This document shows, piece after piece, positions 8,090-16,636 of a stretch of 41,182 nucleotides of DNA. Location of the stretch: NCBI GenBank assembly GCA_020344055.1, contig CP070813.1, positions 1,322,442-1,363,623 on the forward strand, written 5' to 3'. The position numbers were made by a program, and so were the translations under genes. The stretch is from Candidatus Zixiibacteriota bacterium (GTDB lineage Bacteria > Zixibacteria > MSB-5A5 > UBA10806). Within the stretch, counting starts at the first letter, position 1. The number at the start of each line of letters is the position of its first letter. The notes beneath the pieces were generated by a model, which ran no database searches, had not been told where the DNA came from, and saw nothing but the letters and a program-made list of their open reading frames with translations.

Positions 8090-8854
8090 TCCTTTATCCT
8101 GTGTATGAATATGTATCGACATAATTTAGTGCGTGTTAACAGGCCGGGATAAATTATCCGGGTATCCGGGCAGATTTGATAATGATTATTATTAAATCGT
8201 CGTGTCGGTTCGAATTTTTATGCTCCGATGTTGTTTCTTATTTGATACCAACAGGTTATGGTAGAAATAACGATCGAGGGATCTAATAAAAGGAGCTCCT
8301 GTCAAAAAATCGGGATTCCGTGTAAAAACAGGATCTTCTGATCTCCTGCCGGTCCTGTCAATCCAGCTGGGCGGAGCTGGCGAAACTGGATTTTGGAGCT
8401 AACTTTTTTCTAAAACCATACGATATAACTATCAGGAGAGAAAAAACGGCCGTGCTTGAACGGATGGGGTTTGCCACGTTGGTTTTGGATTTTAGCTTTC
8501 GGGATTTAGAAAAACAAAGATCATGAAAAGTAAAATTCAGGATTGGCCATTTTTGATTGATGGGAGATCGACATCGTTCGATGAAAGTTGATAAAAATGT
8601 CATTTAATAGTGAAAATATCCAAAAAAAATATCAAAAAGACTTGACACGAAATTCGGGGGTTGATATAGTTTTATCGGGAGACGCCGAAATATCCGCAAA
8701 AGCGTGGTGTTTTCGAACTGAATAAATTGCTGCAATAGCAAGGAGGGAATTTAACCTTATTAAAAAATGGAGGTGCTGCTGAGAGTAAATGCTAAAAGTT
8801 ATTATTTTCTGCGTTTAAAAAACCAACTATGAATTTCTAAAGGAGGGATGTAAT
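8090..8854. other. Long divergent intergenic region
   Basis: 765 bases between the minus-strand kinase and the plus-strand TonB receptor, with no convincing gene. Seen from left to right: a near-palindrome CCGGGATAA-A-TTATCCGGG with a repeated TATCCGGG (8144-8170); a Fur-box-like AT-rich stretch (8178-8196); the palindrome AGGAGCTCCT (8291-8300); the 9-nt direct repeat TCCTGTCAA near 8297 and 8352; a strong sigma70 promoter (8642-8670); and a ~178-nt 5' leader containing a small hairpin TTGCT/AGCAA (8727-8741) followed by an unused AAGGAGGG. A 66-codon open stretch on the plus strand around 8333-8526 has no start and no recognisable similarity. Confidence 0.6.
8642..8670 (+). promoter_or_regulatory. 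Sigma70-type promoter for the TonB receptor operon
   Basis: TTGACA (8642-8647), a 17-nt spacer and TATAGT (8665-8670): a perfect -35 box and a one-mismatch -10 box. Predicted transcription start near 8677 leaves a ~178-nt leader before the start codon at 8855. It is the best promoter match noticed in the window. Confidence 0.75.
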
Positions 8855-11800
8855 TTGCATTTGAAACCTTTCTTTAGGCTGGCAGTGGTAGCGATTTTGT
8901 TGATGACCTTTTCATCGGCATTTGGAGGAACCACCGGCAAAATCGCGGGGAGAGTGTTGGATCAGGAATCTAATGAACCTCTTCCCGGTGTAAGCGTTCA
9001 GATTGTTGGAACGACCACTGGTGCAGCCACGAACATCCGGGGCGAATACTTCATAATCAACGTACCGCCGGGTTCGCATACGCTGAAAGCGAGCCTTGTC
9101 GGTTACGGCCCCGTGGAGGTAAAAAATGTCGTCGTTTCTGTCGACCTTACCACCAGTATCGATTTCGAGCTGAGTACCGAGACAATCGATATGGGTACCA
9201 TCACGGTGGAGGCGGTTCGGCCCTTGATCGAAAAAGATATAACGTCCTCCAGAACCACTATCGCTCCCACCCAGATCACCGATTCGGCGGTAGATGGTCT
9301 TCTTAACGCCGCCAATTTGACCGCCGGCGCCGTCGTGGGGTCCTTCCGGGGTGGCAGGCAGAATGAAGGCGAGGTCGTTTATATTATCGACGGTGTAAAC
9401 CTGTCTAATCCCATAGGCTCCACTCATAGAGGTTATGATGCCGGGGATGGGAATCAGGCTCTGGCCACGACTCTACCCAATGAGGCCGTCGCCGAGGCTG
9501 AGGTTCTGACGGGTGGTTTCGGAGCCGAATATCCCAATGTCCAGTCAGCGGTAGTCAATGTGGTTACGAAGGAGGGGGGAAGCAAGTATTCCGGTAAGAT
9601 CAAGTCAAAAGCCTCTCCCGACGTATTTCTTAACAGCGGTACCGACAATCTGGAGGAGGACACTTTCCGCGTGCCTTATTTCGTCGATCCAGAAAATTAT
9701 CCCGATTCCATCGACTACAGGACCGTGACGCTCATGAGGGATAAGGTCGACGAATACAACAGGTCCAGTCTGTTTGATATGCGGCAGCACGAATTCTCGT
9801 TCGGCGGTCCCATTCCGATACCGAGCATCGATCTTCCCGGAAAAATGTCTTTCTACACTTCGGGAATTTACACCTATCGCCGCAGCATGAGAGACTTCAA
9901 CAGTTACACCAGGTCGAAGTCGATTCACGCGAAGATATCGTACGATCTTACTTCATCGAAAAAGATAACCGTTTCCGGCCTGCTGGCCGAGGGTGACCGC
10001 AGGAACTGGAACCACAACCGCATGCTCACATTGACCTGGGGAGAGCCGTCCTACTATCACCGCAAGGATGTAGACCTGGCGACCAATACTATCATTGACG
10101 TTGATACGTTCTATACTCCGTATCATTTCATTTATGCCCCGGGTTACGGTGAGGGCAACGTGCCGCCCGCTCTCGTGAACTACTGGATTTCTCTATTCGG
10201 TGATGAAACCTGGACCGCTGAAGACGTTCAGGACTATTTCGACGAAAACTTTGACGGTGTGGCCTATTCCAATTGGGCCGTTATGCCGGATTCGTTAAGG
10301 GAAGGCGCGGCCGAGTATATTGAAAGCCTGGGTTGGGCTCGCCGTTACGAAAACTATAACATGTCCCGGAGCCTGGGTGACCCCGAAACCTGGTCAAATG
10401 AATTCCACATCGATTTTACCAACAACCTTAGTTCAAAAAGCTTCTATAAGGTCGGTTATTCGAGGTTCCTGACGGCTCAGGAGGCTCGCACGAAGGATCC
10501 CTGGGATGGCCATCCGTTGGGACGTGATGAATTCAGCGAAGCGAGGTTCAGCCCGCTCGGCGGTACTATTCAGTCCGCTCAGCTGGCAGTCAGCCCCATG
10601 TGGCTTACCACCACGCTCCAGAATGACAAGACCGTCACCCATACCTTCAAAGCCGATCTAACCAGCCAGGTTAATTCCCAAAACCTCATAAAAATTGGTG
10701 CCGAGGTAAAGCAGTTTCACGTATTCTACGATTATCACGGATTCGCCTCCGGTGACAACGAATACACGTCATACTATGATCATAAACCGGTACAGTTCGG
10801 CATATACGCGCAGGACAAAATCGAAACTGAAGGGATGATTGTGAACGCGGGACTGCGTTATGATTATTTCGATCCCAAGACAATTGTACCCTTTAATCCT
10901 GCAGATGCGTTAAATGAAGGTTACGACAACGCTAATGATCCGCGGTATACGCAGGTTGAGGATCTGGAGGCCAGGCTCAAAAACTGGGTTACGGCCAAAA
11001 AGAAACAACAGCTTTCGCCGCGTGTAGGTGTAAGCTATCCCATAACGGAAAAGGACGTTTTGCACGTTACCTACGGGCATTACTTCCAGCTTCCCGTTAT
11101 GGACGATCTATACTACAACCATGCCTATGACCTGAGGGGCGCGTTCAAATACATCGGGAATCCAAATCTCAACGAGCAGAAGACCATAGCCTATGAGGCC
11201 GGGATTGAGCATGGATTCAACGACTATCTGAAACTTTCCGCCGTTGGATTCTATAAGGATATTGCCGACCTCATCAGCAACAGGAAATTCAGAAATCCTC
11301 AGACCGGCGGTATATTCTGGATCAACATGAACTCGGATTACGCCCGGGTAAAGGGATTTGAGTTTACGTTCACTCAGCGTCCCTGGAACAATTTTTCCGG
11401 TGTCGCTTCTTATACTTACCAGATCGCGAGAGGTCGTGCTTCCGATCCCGAGCAGACCTTCCTGGATGAATATACCAACAGGATGCCCAGAACGGAAGAC
11501 GCGCTTCTTGACTGGGATCAGCCGCATACCGCCAAGGTCAACATCAACTATAGGATTCCATCCGGCGATAATCTGATCCTCGGCGATTGGGGTCTTGATG
11601 TGGTCTGGACGTATGGATCCGGCAGACCGTATACTGGTAGCCAAAATGTGGTCCCGCCGAATCTGCCCCCCATCAACAATGAGAGATATCCTGCTGTCTG
11701 GCGGCTCGACCTCCGCGTGGATAAGGGCGTAGATATTTACAAGAATTACAACCTCAACGCGTTCGTGGAAATACAGAACGTAACCGACAGAGCGGATATC

Positions 11801-11947
11801 GATCCCACAATCACGTTAACCGCCGCCGACGATGTTGTCGACCTCGAGATGTATGAAGCGACCGGCGATCCCGCGGGACAGTTCACCGATCCGACAATCT
11901 ACACAGCTCCAAGAAGAATTCTTCTGGGTATGCAGTTATCCTTCTAA
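8855..11947 (+). CDS. TonB-dependent receptor with N-terminal carboxypeptidase-regulatory-like domain
   Basis: 1030 residues. A TTG start at 8855 is chosen because AGGAGGG (8841-8847) lies 7 nt upstream and a signal peptide follows at once (hydrophobic run, cleavage near FSSAFGG). A CarboxypepD_reg-like beta-sandwich (~28-110; GKIAGRVLDQESNEPLPGVS, then PPGSHTLKA) precedes the plug domain (~115-240; VYIIDGVNLSNP, VVNVVTKEGG). The remainder has the alternating, aromatic-rich pattern of a 22-strand barrel and ends in a strand with terminal Phe (LLGMQLSF). It would be an energised outer-membrane importer for a substrate not identifiable from sequence, SusC-like in domain order. It heads a five-gene envelope operon behind a strong promoter. 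No SusD homologue is next to it; the downstream lipoproteins do not look like SusD. Confidence 0.92.
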   Translation: MHLKPFFRLAVVAILLMTFSSAFGGTTGKIAGRVLDQESNEPLPGVSVQIVGTTTGAATNIRGEYFIINVPPGSHTLKASLVGYGPVEVKNVVVSVDLTTSIDFELSTETIDMGTITVEAVRPLIEKDITSSRTTIAPTQITDSAVDGLLNAANLTAGAVVGSFRGGRQNEGEVVYIIDGVNLSNPIGSTHRGYDAGDGNQALATTLPNEAVAEAEVLTGGFGAEYPNVQSAVVNVVTKEGGSKYSGKIKSKASPDVFLNSGTDNLEEDTFRVPYFVDPENYPDSIDYRTVTLMRDKVDEYNRSSLFDMRQHEFSFGGPIPIPSIDLPGKMSFYTSGIYTYRRSMRDFNSYTRSKSIHAKISYDLTSSKKITVSGLLAEGDRRNWNHNRMLTLTWGEPSYYHRKDVDLATNTIIDVDTFYTPYHFIYAPGYGEGNVPPALVNYWISLFGDETWTAEDVQDYFDENFDGVAYSNWAVMPDSLREGAAEYIESLGWARRYENYNMSRSLGDPETWSNEFHIDFTNNLSSKSFYKVGYSRFLTAQEARTKDPWDGHPLGRDEFSEARFSPLGGTIQSAQLAVSPMWLTTTLQNDKTVTHTFKADLTSQVNSQNLIKIGAEVKQFHVFYDYHGFASGDNEYTSYYDHKPVQFGIYAQDKIETEGMIVNAGLRYDYFDPKTIVPFNPADALNEGYDNANDPRYTQVEDLEARLKNWVTAKKKQQLSPRVGVSYPITEKDVLHVTYGHYFQLPVMDDLYYNHAYDLRGAFKYIGNPNLNEQKTIAYEAGIEHGFNDYLKLSAVGFYKDIADLISNRKFRNPQTGGIFWINMNSDYARVKGFEFTFTQRPWNNFSGVASYTYQIARGRASDPEQTFLDEYTNRMPRTEDALLDWDQPHTAKVNINYRIPSGDNLILGDWGLDVVWTYGSGRPYTGSQNVVPPNLPPINNERYPAVWRLDLRVDKGVDIYKNYNLNAFVEIQNVTDRADIDPTITLTAADDVVDLEMYEATGDPAGQFTDPTIYTAPRRILLGMQLSF

Positions 11948-11988
11948 ATGGAACCCGATAGATGAGAATTCAAGGAGGTTTAAATAAG

Positions 11989-13809
11989 ATGATGAAAAAG
12001 AAAACCAGAGGGATTTTCGGCGGGCTGGTGTTTTTGATCTTGATCGCGTTTGTCAGCGCGTCCTGGGCTGCCGATAGAGACGTGGTCGAAAATCCCCTGC
12101 TTAGAAACGTAAGATCCGCAAAACCGGCCGTGGCCGACGAGGTTATTGTGGATGTGGGGTATGTCCATTCCCGGGTTACGAATAATACGGTGCTTCCGGG
12201 AGGTACAAATGAATGGACTATTGTACTGGGAGATGACACTTCAGTTCTCCCGTCCATGACATGGCTTTACCCGCAGATCTACGCCAACAACCTTTATCTC
12301 TTTTTCGCCAGCCTGAGGGTCGGTAAGGGTCAACAATTGGTTCATTTCTCGACCGATACGTCGCCCGGGATGGAAACCACGTCCATTAATACCGATGTAA
12401 ATGCGGTAAGCCATCTCGATACCTATTTCGAGATATCGGACAATACGCCTCTGGTCTCCCCAACCGACTATATCGGGATCGAGGCTCACGCTCGTTCATA
12501 TGCCTGGTCTGAGACCTATCGTGATGATTTTATCATTCACGATTATTGGTTCTTGAACCTTAATTCCACGGTTCTCGATTCCATATTCGTCGCGCTGCAT
12601 GCCGACTGCGACGTTTCCGGGGCCGCGGGTGGATCCGGTCTCCAGGGTTTCTGGCGTGATGACCTTACCGATTTTTACAGGGATGACGATGCAAAAGAGT
12701 ACATCTCTTACATGTATGACTCCGATAACGCATCTATAGCGGGCGATGATACCGGTGGTAAATTCCTTCCCAAAGAATCGACCGGCTATATCGGTTCCAG
12801 GCTGCTTTACTGTCCTCCCATGCAAGGTGAAGATGAGGAATCGGTCCAGGCTGGCCATGGCTGGTGGGATTGGAACTCCGATCCCGGTGAGGATGCCGAC
12901 TGGATGCAATTAATGAGCGACGGCCTGTGGCTCGATCCTCCGCCCTCGCCGCACGATTTCCGCTTCCTGCAGAAATTGGGCCCCTTCGAAATTCCGCCCA
13001 ACGATTCCATCAGGGTAGTGTTGGCTTTCGGAATAGGTGAAGGTCTGGATGGTCTTCGCGCCAATCTGGCCTGGGCAGATTCTCTTTTCAAGCTTGACTG
13101 GATCGGTCCCTCCGCTCCTTCGGCTCCCGTTTTCACCGCGGATCCGGGAGATAGGGTCGTCGATTTGACATGGGAAATCAATGCGGAAACCTCACCTGAT
13201 CCCGCCACCGGTGTAATCGATTTTGAGGGTTACCGGGTCTGGCGGAGAACCGGAGCGACCGGCTCCTGGACCTTATTAATGGAATGCGATGTTATCAACG
13301 ATATCGGGTTTAACACCGGTCTGGTACATTCCTACAGCGACACCGATGTCAACAACGGTTTCCAGTATTACTATGTGGTTACCGCCTATGACCGCGGCGA
13401 ACCCGAAAACGGAATCGAATCGTTCGAATCGGGACGTGGCGCCGCCATCGCTGTGGAGCCCGGGCTCAGTTCATTGACGGCGGGAGCGGATCGAACTGGA
13501 ATACATGTCGTGCCCAATCCCTTCGTGAAGACATCGCCCGCCGGCTTCGGTTTCACTCCCGATGTCAATAATCCGTCCGAGGAGAGAATCCAGTTCGTTA
13601 ATTTGCCGGAAGAAGCCGCCACGGTTACGGTTTACTCGCTGACCGGGGACGAGATCATTGTTCTCGAAAAACCTGCGATCGATAGAAGAGTAAGCTGGGA
13701 TCTTATCACCAAATCGACCCAGAAAATCGTTGCCGGTGTATATCTTTTTGTGGTGGAGTCCGACGGGCTCGATGAGGATTTCATCGGCAAGTTTATGGTC
13801 GTAAGATAG
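11989..13809 (+). CDS. Secreted protein with FN3 domain and T9SS-like C-terminal domain
   Basis: 606 residues. The start is placed at ATG 11989 because AAGGAGG (11972-11978) lies 10 nt upstream; an ATG at 11962 precedes that site and is unlikely. A signal peptide (cleavage near ASWAAD) is followed by ~350 residues of unrecognised beta-rich sequence with many Asp and Trp. An FN3-like domain follows (~375-490; VVDLTWEIN, GYRVWRR, YYYVVTAYD). The last ~95 residues begin VVPNPF and end AGVYLFVVE...GKFMVVR, the pattern of type IX secretion sorting domains or the related FlgD-type Ig domain. It is probably exported through the outer membrane. It lies between the TonB receptor and the PorV-like gene, so it may be the surface cargo of this operon. 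Domain calls are by pattern; function unknown. Confidence 0.8.
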   Translation: MMKKKTRGIFGGLVFLILIAFVSASWAADRDVVENPLLRNVRSAKPAVADEVIVDVGYVHSRVTNNTVLPGGTNEWTIVLGDDTSVLPSMTWLYPQIYANNLYLFFASLRVGKGQQLVHFSTDTSPGMETTSINTDVNAVSHLDTYFEISDNTPLVSPTDYIGIEAHARSYAWSETYRDDFIIHDYWFLNLNSTVLDSIFVALHADCDVSGAAGGSGLQGFWRDDLTDFYRDDDAKEYISYMYDSDNASIAGDDTGGKFLPKESTGYIGSRLLYCPPMQGEDEESVQAGHGWWDWNSDPGEDADWMQLMSDGLWLDPPPSPHDFRFLQKLGPFEIPPNDSIRVVLAFGIGEGLDGLRANLAWADSLFKLDWIGPSAPSAPVFTADPGDRVVDLTWEINAETSPDPATGVIDFEGYRVWRRTGATGSWTLLMECDVINDIGFNTGLVHSYSDTDVNNGFQYYYVVTAYDRGEPENGIESFESGRGAAIAVEPGLSSLTAGADRTGIHVVPNPFVKTSPAGFGFTPDVNNPSEERIQFVNLPEEAATVTVYSLTGDEIIVLEKPAIDRRVSWDLITKSTQKIVAGVYLFVVESDGLDEDFIGKFMVVR

Positions 13810-13830
13810 GAAACGGAGGTAAGAGATAAA

Positions 13831-14844
13831 ATGAAAAAATTCCTGATTCCTGCGGTTCTTCTGGCGATTATGGGTCTCTGCCTTCCGGCTCATGCCCAGT
13901 TTGCCAAGGTGGGTACCGTGGGATTAAAATTTCTGGATATCGGCGTAGGCGGCAGAGCTCTCGCTATGGGAGAGGCCTATGTCGCGGTGGCCAATGACGC
14001 GTCGGCCATATTCTGGAACCCCGCCGGGGTTGCCAACCTGGAATCCGGCGACATTTTTCTCGGTTATACCAACTGGCCTGCCGATATCAACCTGTATTCC
14101 ACAGCGCTCGTTGCCAAAACCGGGTTCGGCTATATCGGCGGTTCCTTTACCATCCTGAATACGGGACTGATGAATAGAACCGACCCTTATGACAACGACG
14201 GCGACGTCCTGGGTAATTTCGCATACGAGGATTGGGCGGCCGGCCTGACATTCAGCCGTTACCTGACCGACAAGTTTGCCTTCGGAACTACTTTCAAAGT
14301 GGTTCGCGAAAAACTTGCCGATTGGGATGCAACCGGATGGGCTGTCGATATCGGTACTTACTACAATACCGGTTACAAATCCCTCCGCATCGGTATGGCC
14401 ATCATGAACTTCGGCCCGGATATGAGGTTTGACGTCGAGGATGTCGACGGTGTTACGGGCGGAATCGCAGACGGGCTCGATAATGACGGCGACGGATATA
14501 TCGACAACGATACGGAAGAAGAAGCGGTGCCGTTACCGCTGACTTTCCGGGCCGGTGTCGCCATAGACGTTATGGAGACCGCTTCATCAAAAACCACCTT
14601 GAGTGCCGAACTGATGCACCCGTCGGATAATGAGGAAAGATACAATTTCGGCGGAGAGTACCTGTTTAGCGATATGTTCGCGGTTCGCGCCGGTTGGAAA
14701 GTGAATTCCGATGAAGGTGGATTTACGGCGGGCGCCGGCTTCAAACTGCCCCTGGGCGGTTTTGACGCCTCGTTCGATTACGCCTATAACGATCTCGGAA
14801 AGCTGTCCGATGTTCATCGTGGCTCTTTCAGCTTTACCTTTTAA
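13831..14844 (+). CDS. PorV/PorQ-family outer-membrane beta-barrel protein
   Basis: 337 residues with a signal peptide (cleavage near AHAQF) and an ACGGAGGTAAG ribosome binding site. The N-terminal segment (VGLKFLDIGVGGRALAMGEA, then NDASAIFWNPAGVANL) is the hallmark of the PorV/PorQ (UPF0164) family, related to FadL-type barrels. PorV shuttles type IX cargo to the surface. The last residues GSFSFTF form a barrel-closing strand. An Asp-rich insert at residues 211-227 (DNDGDGYIDND) looks like a calcium-binding loop of the thrombospondin-3/EF-hand kind and probably lies in a surface loop. It stands 21 nt after the secreted FN3 protein, matching a PorV-cargo pairing. Whether this organism has a full type IX system cannot be told from the window. 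Confidence 0.88.
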   Translation: MKKFLIPAVLLAIMGLCLPAHAQFAKVGTVGLKFLDIGVGGRALAMGEAYVAVANDASAIFWNPAGVANLESGDIFLGYTNWPADINLYSTALVAKTGFGYIGGSFTILNTGLMNRTDPYDNDGDVLGNFAYEDWAAGLTFSRYLTDKFAFGTTFKVVREKLADWDATGWAVDIGTYYNTGYKSLRIGMAIMNFGPDMRFDVEDVDGVTGGIADGLDNDGDGYIDNDTEEEAVPLPLTFRAGVAIDVMETASSKTTLSAELMHPSDNEERYNFGGEYLFSDMFAVRAGWKVNSDEGGFTAGAGFKLPLGGFDASFDYAYNDLGKLSDVHRGSFSFTF

Positions 14845-14872
14845 CGGTGTAGAAGACTAAGGAGGGTTTTAA

Positions 14873-16609
14873 GTGAACTTATTCAAAATACCGTTAGTGA
14901 AGGTAATTGGGCTGCTGGCGCTGGCCATGTTGTTGGCGGCGGGTTGCACCGAAACCCCTGAAGAGCCCGAAGCCAACGTCAATCCCAATACCTTCATTAC
15001 GAGTTACGAAATCGGAATCTCGCCGGATTCCAGCACCTATTATTCCACAACCGTGTACTGGAGAGCTTCCGATCCTGACGGCGAGCCTCTATGGTATATT
15101 TACGAGATGGAAGATGATACCGGCGGGGTCGTAATTTCGCTAGATACTACTTTTAATACATCCGTTAACATGTCTCTTAATTTCCCGACCGGCACCGAGG
15201 TGTACACCTTTACGGTATGGGCGGAAGACAATGAAGGCGATCCTGATCCCACTCCAGCGGCTATCAATATCGCCATGACAACCGTGAGAAGTCTCGATGA
15301 GTTTGTGCCAAATACCAATGCCATTACCGTCCCGCCCAACGGCGCCTCGACCTCACAGGGTGTGCCTTTTGCTATCGGCGGCGATGATGTGGATGGTATC
15401 GTAACCATCTTTGAATGGGCGATAGATGATGTCAGCCATGACACCATGTGGACGGCAGTCGCTCCTGACGTTATAACCGTAAGCTCCTCAAGCGTTGTAA
15501 TTACGCTGACTCCGACTGAGCTTAGCCTCGGGCCGCATACGGTTTATTTCAGAGCGATTGACAACGCCGGCAATCCCGATCCATCCCCATTGAGCGTCTC
15601 CATCGTGTGCGAAGCCGGGTACGAGCCTGAGCTTTCGCTATCGGTTGCCGATGGCTTCAACTTTGTTGTTCCCTATACCGATCCTGTAATTGCCGAAATC
15701 GTGATTGAAATGACCGCACTTGTAGACTTTTACTATGGTCAAATCGTAAATTTCGATATTATTACCAGCCAAGGCGATGATACTACCGTCACCGAGAACT
15801 CATTTACATTTACAGACCTTTCAAGCGGTGATTACTGGATAAAGGTTACGGCCAATGACGCCGGTGGAAATTCAGTAACCGATTCCACCAATTTTGGCGT
15901 TGTCGAACTGGCGGCGGGTGACGGGGTTCTCTGCATAAACGGGGTTGATTGGGAAACTTATGGCGAGGCCGTAGAAGTATGGGAAGCCGGAGCGTACTGG
16001 GGTAACAGAACCCATTTCAAGATCTGGGATCTTTTCGCAGACGCCCCTGCCGGCGGTGATTATGCCGACAGCCTTCTGGGCTCCGGGACCCCGCCGCTCT
16101 GGATTATCGATACGCTGTTTTTCGACGCTATTGTATGGGCCTATAACAGCTACTCCGGCGATAACGATTACTGGGAAGACGAGGACATGCAAGCGGCCAT
16201 AATGGCATTTCTGGAATCCGGGGGAAGTCTCTTGATAATGGGACGGTACGGCGCCTTTATTTTCGAAGACGGTTCTCAGGAATTTGCCGATTACGTCCAG
16301 TATTCCAGCGCCGTCGTTGGATTAACTCCTGGATTCCTTGATGCCATTCATTCCGATTTCACCGATATTACCGTTAGAACTAGCAGCAGCAGTTGGACAG
16401 ATGCTATCACAATAGATCATCCCACTACGATAGAGATTTACACAGACGACGGAGGTATGCCCGGATTCGGCTGGATCATTGAGCCCAACGGAGCTGACGC
16501 CGGCGGAAAGGTTGCCTTTATCGCAGGCAGGCATTATCGCTTTACCATTGCTGAATTACAGTCAAACGTGGACGTAATCCTTGCGGATTACTTCGGGATT
16601 GAAAACTAA
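14873..16609 (+). CDS. Lipoprotein with Ig-like repeats and an amidotransferase-like C-terminal region
   Basis: 578 residues with a GTG start, 6 nt after AAGGAGGG (14859-14866). A lipoprotein signal peptide ends in LLAAGC (Cys25), so it is a membrane-anchored periplasmic or surface protein. Residues ~40-330 contain two or three Ig/cadherin-like sandwiches (STTVYWRASDPDGEPLWYIY, LGPHTVYFRAIDNAGNPDPS). The last ~240 residues (VLCINGVDW..., DAIVWAYNSYS, FLESGGSLLIMGR, DYFGIEN) have the alternating strand-helix layout of a class I glutamine-amidotransferase or ThuA-like fold, without a visible Cys-His-Glu triad. The next gene has the same layout. No family name recognised. Probably a binding or scaffold partner of the TonB receptor operon. 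Confidence 0.78.
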   Translation: MNLFKIPLVKVIGLLALAMLLAAGCTETPEEPEANVNPNTFITSYEIGISPDSSTYYSTTVYWRASDPDGEPLWYIYEMEDDTGGVVISLDTTFNTSVNMSLNFPTGTEVYTFTVWAEDNEGDPDPTPAAINIAMTTVRSLDEFVPNTNAITVPPNGASTSQGVPFAIGGDDVDGIVTIFEWAIDDVSHDTMWTAVAPDVITVSSSSVVITLTPTELSLGPHTVYFRAIDNAGNPDPSPLSVSIVCEAGYEPELSLSVADGFNFVVPYTDPVIAEIVIEMTALVDFYYGQIVNFDIITSQGDDTTVTENSFTFTDLSSGDYWIKVTANDAGGNSVTDSTNFGVVELAAGDGVLCINGVDWETYGEAVEVWEAGAYWGNRTHFKIWDLFADAPAGGDYADSLLGSGTPPLWIIDTLFFDAIVWAYNSYSGDNDYWEDEDMQAAIMAFLESGGSLLIMGRYGAFIFEDGSQEFADYVQYSSAVVGLTPGFLDAIHSDFTDITVRTSSSSWTDAITIDHPTTIEIYTDDGGMPGFGWIIEPNGADAGGKVAFIAGRHYRFTIAELQSNVDVILADYFGIEN

Positions 16610-16636
16610 CCATTAACCGGAGAAAGGAGTTAAGAG

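Noticed and set aside
8333..8526. 66-codon open plus-strand stretch that reads somewhat protein-like
   Set aside because: No start codon near its beginning and no known motif; an open run of this length is expected by chance. A decayed gene fragment cannot be excluded.
8358..8603. 81-codon minus-strand open frame in the intergenic region
   Set aside because: No ribosome binding site, no recognisable similarity, and composition typical of chance reading in AT-rich DNA.
8677..8760. Possible cyclic-di-GMP riboswitch in the TonB receptor leader
   Set aside because: A GCAAA-like string is present, but the conserved core and helices of the GEMM class could not be matched.
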